From positions 1 through 46,851 of the forward strand of contig ONLL01000027.1 of assembly GCA_900318685.1 (NCBI GenBank): a stretch of DNA of 46,851 nucleotides, written 5' to 3'. Position numbers and translations under genes: made by a program. Under the pieces are notes generated by a model. That model did no database searches, had not been told where the DNA came from, and was given only the letters and a program-made list of their open reading frames with translations. The stretch is from an uncultured Prevotellaceae bacterium. Its GTDB lineage: Bacteria; Bacteroidota; Bacteroidia; Bacteroidales; Bacteroidaceae. Shown here one piece after another: positions 43,501 to 46,851 of this stretch (positions within the stretch are counted from its first letter, which is position 1; each line of letters opens with the position of its first letter).

Positions 43501-45474
43501 CGCCACATCGATGCCGCAGAGATGGATGCCGACCACGCCATCAGCAAGTCGAACGAGCTGGCTGCCTGCGCGCAGATCATGGCCAGCGTCAAGCTCAGCG
43601 GCGACGACACATGGCGACAGTATGCCCTCTCAGCAGACGACGGCATGGTCGACACCCACCCCGTCGTCACCATACAGGACGACGGCAAGGCCGCCTGCAT
43701 CTGGCAGCACGGCACCATCGAGACGCTCGATGAGTCGCTGCCAGAGGACTCTATCTACAACAACGCCCTCAGCGGACAGCTGCTGCTCTCGATCTTCGAC
43801 GGCAGCGCGTGGTCCGAGCCCATCACCCTGCACAACCTGACGCCCGACCTCACGGCCCAAGAGTACGACCTCATCATGCGCAACGACACCGTACTCGTAG
43901 GCACCAGCCTCGAGAGCTATCCGCTCGACTCCGTGCGCCACACGCGACGCTTTGTCTACTCATCGGTCGACGTAGCCACGAAGTCTGTCTTCCAGAAGGC
44001 CGAGACGCTCCGTCCCGCCCATTTCTTCATGAACCGTGTAGGCCAGCATGCCGTCATCGCCATGCTCTATGAGAAGACCGACTCACTGCGCGACATCTAC
44101 GTGAAGACGCTCTCAATGAACGGCTATGCCGACGGTGTCATGGGCAGTGACATAGGGGCCAACTACAGCACCCCCAACCGCGTAAAAATCATCACCGACC
44201 GCGCCGCTGTCAACTGCAATGACTTCGCCATCCTCTGGACCGAGGTCTCCAACAACGCACACTACGAAGACGGAGAGGAGGGCTTCACCGAGACACCGCG
44301 CAACATGCTCAACGCCTCGCGCATCAGCCTGCTGCCCTCGCCGTTCGTCACCGTGCCACTCACCATGGGCACCGAGCGCGACGGACTATCGATCATGGAC
44401 TTCGACGGCATACTCGACGATGCCCGCATCAAAGTGGTCTACTCACTGGCCGACATCGAGACCGGCGGGGCCGTGCTCATGACCAACGAGAAATACTTCA
44501 CCAACAGCTTCGACTACGACATCGGCTATGCTACACGCGCACTCCTCGGCAGCCCCACCCTGCCCGTCAGCGTGATGGTAAGGAACACCGGCACGAGCAG
44601 CATACGCTCGGTCACAGCCACCATCAACGGCACGGAGTTCCCCATCGCCGACTCGTTCGTGGCACCTATGCAGAAGCGCATCTTCGTCGTGCAATACCCC
44701 CTTGACGACAGCTTCGACGGATACATCACGAACGCCGTCACCGTGGAGTATGCCAACGCGCTCCGCATGCAGCAGCACCCGCGCCGCCGTAACGTCAGCA
44801 TGCGCCGGCAGACGAAGTCCAGCGGCAAGGCACAGCACGTAGACATGGAGAACATCGAGCTGAGACTCATCCGCCACAACGTGGAAGACGGAGTCAACAA
44901 CTTCATCGTCGAGCTCACCGACCACTCGCTCTATGGCCTCAAGGCCAACAACACCATCCACGTAGGACTCTATCCGCACCCCAGCATCGTGGTGCCCGTG
45001 AGCGACGAGGCCGAGACCATCGTCACCGCTGCCGACTTTGAGGACTATGGAGGGGTGCGCAAGGCTTACGCCACCGTCAGCATCTCAGGCGTACATGAGC
45101 AGGCACATGCCTATCTCACCACGCACCTCTACGACAAGACGGGCAGCGACGATATCGCCGTCACTCACGTCAACAACTACAGCGGCAGCAACAACTCCCA
45201 CTACGTAGCACTGTTGCCCGCTGACACCCCGACGGCCATACAGCAGCTCAGGCAGAATCCCGAACGACGGACGACGGTCAGTGTCACGAAGACCGACGAA
45301 GGGCTCCGCGTCGCCGGGCTGCCGCAGGACGGACACCTGCGTGTGTTCAACTCGGCCGGCATCATCTGCTTCAGCAAGAAGACTGCCACCGCCACCGAGC
45401 TCTTCGTGCCCCTGCGCCAGCACGACACCTACCTCGTCAGCACAGGCCGGGAAGTGGTGAAGGTATCCTTCTGA
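40507..45474 (+). CDS. 1655-aa secreted protein of unknown function with sorting tail
   Basis: Not recognised as a named family. The signal peptide MKKLLTALLLLTATLLPAQ sets the start at 40507; longer in-frame upstream sequence is not signal-like and overlaps the 43-aa gene. The N-terminal ~550 residues look like beta-sandwich repeats. Around residues 600-700 is a charged linker (EEIKEMRKEAKNFLEDSSES, then DDWFANEMDDICSIDYNK). Residues ~700-900 are glycine- and aromatic-rich alternating strands (LSGKLRAGLWAELCVP, NLGVRGGGKIGIMGGFATPF, MYLMAGMGIEAYANIRTFGF) that resemble a beta barrel. Residues ~930-1320 show propeller-like phrases (HIVYND, EVVVYEQ, KAACIWQHG, FAILWTEVS). The tail HLRVFNSAGIICFSKK...STGREVVKVSF is T9SS-like. 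It is the third gene in a run with the LRR protein and the 43-aa peptide, so the products may act together at the surface. Confidence 0.85.
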   Translation: MKKLLTALLLLTATLLPAQDFKLYFANNVTDVLDFNSIESTESGLQWREVKDKELAGNIVEVDAVKQMFASADVKYRAQQRQFWRMRDHNLLCFRIDDGTAGANSYQVEVEDTVGRPKAITVNRYFFLNVMRQDAPISLKVWATGNPENAIHFKYYVADWDDDNLYTFQLDSRRQLADEVYSLEYRYSYVDDTGTYQVESQQLALRDSAFQSFYIADNQNLIDVFLKSGDHKLRLDKTRLHTGVTLDPDFERTVLSSRFILDKHENRELVNFNWIGSGLYEQYDTLYLSIRNEQGGNITKATMHVDAVDQNGNSTGAGNVKYLGYNRQKKAHLILTHGNPAYIEILASGYCPAVYRYAGAADSEGIVDLERCIDNVTLFANPADDNTIAISSQHLYTLNDTHTVEERGGKDYSVCNLADYDLSTLVPADTLTYMEDAGNDWPKTLDGNIVERLAQVEMVYSSEASQSITSTRLVAIDDETGEEHTARYPQVTTVFAKNHPGFTRDYYFARFSLIDVIAQNTMCSLRLEAGGKSFSRFPLLRNLHIEREKVKQAAEDYTQKKVMNMGDDSPGNTFAEQGMSFNFPLDFKMNLGPLFNISNSLNYDMKKQKLTNTTKLTYKRQDGDDEPEEIKEMRKEAKNFLEDSSESGNTWRKDYDGDSKYNNVGDTRKFDDWFANEMDDICSIDYNKIGAGFFGSAKLKVSFNIGNLMKTGSLSESLMLEELSGQIGYGICIGSPNLLDKYFSEGPVATLLKKIPFFGIGGVMEASVQGDFGVKTLNTDYPSSWDNFGAFFTLSGKLRAGLWAELCVPSNPIFAANLGVRGGGKIGIMGGFATPFQPDRFNLGMYLMAGMGIEAYANIRTFGFQWSGRAGAYLADRFYYPNNSHNPLHPDYPYWLTGKSRPMTVAESYRRVPSLEANYFGQTIVTDVASDANPHFVDEHHIVYNDLGDPADYNDDGVKLLDTDAGTVQRLSSGHRSAIHHMRSKRSGNEVVVYEQMTRHIDAAEMDADHAISKSNELAACAQIMASVKLSGDDTWRQYALSADDGMVDTHPVVTIQDDGKAACIWQHGTIETLDESLPEDSIYNNALSGQLLLSIFDGSAWSEPITLHNLTPDLTAQEYDLIMRNDTVLVGTSLESYPLDSVRHTRRFVYSSVDVATKSVFQKAETLRPAHFFMNRVGQHAVIAMLYEKTDSLRDIYVKTLSMNGYADGVMGSDIGANYSTPNRVKIITDRAAVNCNDFAILWTEVSNNAHYEDGEEGFTETPRNMLNASRISLLPSPFVTVPLTMGTERDGLSIMDFDGILDDARIKVVYSLADIETGGAVLMTNEKYFTNSFDYDIGYATRALLGSPTLPVSVMVRNTGTSSIRSVTATINGTEFPIADSFVAPMQKRIFVVQYPLDDSFDGYITNAVTVEYANALRMQQHPRRRNVSMRRQTKSSGKAQHVDMENIELRLIRHNVEDGVNNFIVELTDHSLYGLKANNTIHVGLYPHPSIVVPVSDEAETIVTAADFEDYGGVRKAYATVSISGVHEQAHAYLTTHLYDKTGSDDIAVTHVNNYSGSNNSHYVALLPADTPTAIQQLRQNPERRTTVSVTKTDEGLRVAGLPQDGHLRVFNSAGIICFSKKTATATELFVPLRQHDTYLVSTGREVVKVSF

Positions 45475-45514
45475 TTCCCACACACACTGCCCGGCTCACG
45501 CCCCAGCCGCTACT

Positions 45515-45577
45515 CAGGCCCGACTATACTTGGAGCAACACCTGTCACGGTGCCCACCCCAAGTGCAGCCGGGCCTG
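45515..45577. repeat. Imperfect 19-bp inverted repeat after the 1655-aa gene
   Basis: Arms at 45515-45533 (CAGGCCCG start) and 45559-45577 (CGGGCCTG end) match at 16 of 19 positions around a 25-base loop. No T run; it could act as a weak terminator. The rest of 45475-45666 shows only the promoter listed below. Confidence 0.6.
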
Positions 45578-45638
45578 ACTGCTGCAAAATGTAACTAGAT
45601 CGTAATATGTTTTTCTTGTCCGGATAGAAGATTGCCCG

Positions 45639-45646
45639 TACCTTTG
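45639..45646 (+). promoter_or_regulatory. -7 promoter box for the chimeric gene
   Basis: TACCTTTG, 20 bases before the ATG at 45667, which has AAAGGA as ribosome-binding site. Promoter and start of the truncated gene are therefore intact. Confidence 0.65.
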
Positions 45647-45666
45647 CACCAGCAATACTAAAGGAT

Positions 45667-46011
45667 ATGGGTACAAATCAAAATTATCTGATGGTGGCAC
45701 TGCAGCTGCTCGGTTCGCTCGGCTTGCTGATCTACGGCATGCGAATGATGAGCGAAGCGCTGCAGAAGATGGCTGGACCCGGGCTGAGACACATCCTGGC
45801 CAAGATGACCACCAACCGCGTGACAGGCATGCTGACTGGGACACTCGTCACCTGTGCCGTGCAGTCGTCATCGGCAACGACGGTGATGACCGTCTCGTTC
45901 GTATCGGCAGGACTGCTGACGCTGGCACAGGGCAACAATGTCATCAAGTCGCTGACCCGTCAGTTCTTCGTACCCACCACCAGGCGCATGCCTGACTCCG
46001 CACGGCGCTAA
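45667..46011 (+). pseudogene. Truncated Na/Pi-cotransporter N terminus fused to a lipoprotein tail
   Basis: The 114-aa frame begins as a NptA-type Na+/phosphate symporter: VALQLLGSLGLLIYGMRMMS, then GPGLRHILAKMTTNRVTGML, then the QSSSATT motif of the substrate site, then VSFVSAGLLTLAQ. Such proteins normally run to 500 or more residues with a second QSSSATT-type repeat. After residue ~88 the sequence switches to GNNVIKSLTRQFFVPTTRR, which matches the C terminus of the glycine-zipper lipoprotein at 35686-35769 (GNNVIKSQTKQFFVPTSRR). A 25-nt stretch (45928-45952) is identical to 35686-35710; beyond it the two diverge, so the donor was probably a paralogue. Promoter, ribosome-binding site and terminator are intact, so a short membrane peptide could be made. 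I read it as a recombination remnant; an assembly join is the main alternative. Confidence 0.7.
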
Positions 46012-46034
46012 AACCATCGTGGAGCTTCCACTAT

Positions 46035-46075
46035 AAAGACCCCGCTTGGCATTTGACCAGGCGGGGTCTTTCGTT
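46035..46075 (+). terminator. Strong rho-independent terminator after the chimeric gene
   Basis: Fifteen-base arms (46035-46049 and 46057-46071) with one wobble and a 7-nt loop, flanked by A and T runs, 24 bases after the stop; may also serve the convergent gene. Confidence 0.85.
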
Positions 46076-46130
46076 CTCAAAGTGCCATGCTAAGCTACAG
46101 CATGTCTGCTATTAGTATCCAGCAAACAGC

Positions 46131-46850
46131 CTAGTCTAAACTCATTTCCACGATGGCGACCACATCCTCGATGGTGATAAGGTAGTCGCTGTTCGTGTCG
46201 GCAGCATCGAAGTAGAAGTTGCCAGTAACAGTCCCGTCGTTGAGGATGTAGTTCACCACAGCTATTGCGTCGGCAATGTCCACCACGCCGTCGCCGTTGG
46301 CATCACCCTTGATGTGAGTGCCTTCGTATTTATACCAGTGGTTGCCAGTGGTGGCGTAGACGGTCCATCCTCGCTGCTTGGCAAACTGTACCAGCTGTGT
46401 GTTAATCTCGTTCACATCGCCAAAGTCACAGCGGAAGTAGAGTTCGCCGCGCTGTTCCTCAGGCAGGCTGGAAAGATCGGGCAGGTCGGCGAGGAAAATA
46501 CCCGTATAGCTTGTAAGCTCGTTGTTATAGCAGTCCACCGATTTCAGCGTCAATGCATAGAGCATCAACTCATTTATCTTGTTGTTGCTGCAGTCCACCT
46601 CTTCCAGGCCTTCGTTGCCCTGAACAAGCCGTGTCAGCAGATTGTTGCTGCAGTTCAGTATTTTCAGCTTCGTATTCTGCTGCAGGTTGAGGCTCTCAAT
46701 CTGGTTGTAGCTACAGTTCAGTTCCTCCAGGTTAGTGAAGTATTGGATGCCCGTCAGGTCGCTGATGTAACAGCCGCTTACGTCGATGGTCTTCACGGCC
46801 TGCTGCTCCTCATCGCTAAGATATCCGTCACCGTCCTTGTCGATGTTGCT
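46131..46850 (-). CDS. LRR protein with dockerin-like C terminus (N-terminal part outside window)
   Basis: The frame is open to the window edge and gives 239 C-terminal residues. It begins in an EF-hand-like segment (NIDKDGDGYLSDEEQQAV), followed by leucine-rich repeats of the 'L..L.CS.N.L..L' type (LEELNCSYNQIESLNL, LKILNCSNNLLTRL, LEEVDCSNNKINELML, LKSVDCYNNELTSY; about residues 35-115). The C terminus is a two-repeat dockerin-like, calcium-binding domain (GDANGDGVVDIADAIAVVNY and DTNSDYLITIEDVVAIVEMS). In Prevotella such LRR/dockerin proteins are secreted; a GTG at 46796 is only an internal codon, not the start. Dockerin domains normally bind cohesins, but none is visible in this window. 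Confidence 0.8.
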   Translation of the reverse strand, partial: SNIDKDGDGYLSDEEQQAVKTIDVSGCYISDLTGIQYFTNLEELNCSYNQIESLNLQQNTKLKILNCSNNLLTRLVQGNEGLEEVDCSNNKINELMLYALTLKSVDCYNNELTSYTGIFLADLPDLSSLPEEQRGELYFRCDFGDVNEINTQLVQFAKQRGWTVYATTGNHWYKYEGTHIKGDANGDGVVDIADAIAVVNYILNDGTVTGNFYFDAADTNSDYLITIEDVVAIVEMSLD

Positions 46851-46851
46851 G

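Overview
The window looks like chromosomal DNA of a Prevotella-like member of the Bacteroidales. The supporting evidence is the many TAnnTTTG promoter boxes just upstream of genes, the SecDF fusion, a DUF5107 gene, an Omp28-like protein, TPR/membrane/HTH regulators, and large secreted proteins that end in a short 'DLQGR..(G)IYI..G.KV' tail typical of type IX secretion (T9SS) cargo. No tRNA, rRNA, CRISPR array, transposase or integrase was seen.

Layout. 1-1.7 kb: the end of a zinc amidase (T7-lysozyme/PGRP type) facing a two-gene unit of a small acidic protein and a KilA-N protein, an accessory, phage-flavoured edge. 1.8-7.8 kb: housekeeping genes, namely secDF, a membrane-anchored endonuclease/exonuclease/phosphatase and a rhomboid protease in one operon, then the nucleoid protein HU with an excellent promoter and terminator. 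7.9-14.7 kb: a TPR/TM/HTH regulator, an Omp28-like secreted protein, a 500-base gene-free stretch full of repeats, and a secreted M6-family metalloprotease on the other strand. 14.8-27.5 kb: one operon of two giant tandem-duplicated multidomain secreted proteins (1584 and 1573 aa) and a 1038-aa secreted protein. 27.6-34.7 kb, minus strand: prfB, a 51-aa membrane peptide and a CYTH protein, then a long-chain acyl-CoA ligase with a DUF5107/TPR protein. 34.9-45.5 kb: a glycine-zipper lipoprotein, then three linked genes: a GLUG/leucine-rich-repeat secreted protein, a 43-aa peptide overlapping its stop codon, and a 1655-aa secreted protein I cannot classify. 45.6-46.85 kb: a truncated Na/Pi-cotransporter frame fused to the tail of a paralogue of the lipoprotein, then the C-terminal part of an LRR/dockerin-like protein.

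The least expected signal is not one gene but a layer of short repeats lying over the coding sequence. Runs of 7-bp units and C-rich inverted repeats, which normally sit between genes, occur in frame inside proteins: a ~130-bp palindromic heptamer element in the DUF5107 protein, heptamer runs in both giant paralogues and in the LRR protein just before its sorting tail, C-rich arms in both giants, and a C-rich arm that supplies the C terminus and stop of the CYTH protein. Just before the sorting tails of the two giants lies a hairpin whose two arms have changed in a compensating way between the paralogues. Together with the chimeric gene at 45.7 kb, which joins two unrelated families at a 25-nt identity shared with the lipoprotein gene, this suggests that repeat insertion and short-homology recombination are remodelling secreted-protein genes here.

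Functional reading: most of the window encodes envelope and export functions (Sec translocation, rhomboid proteolysis, T9SS-type cargo, lipoprotein). The roles of the giant secreted proteins are inferred only from their domain make-up (beta-propeller-like, Fn3, carboxypeptidase-regulatory and jelly-roll modules), which suggests surface adhesion or polymer binding rather than a known enzyme activity.
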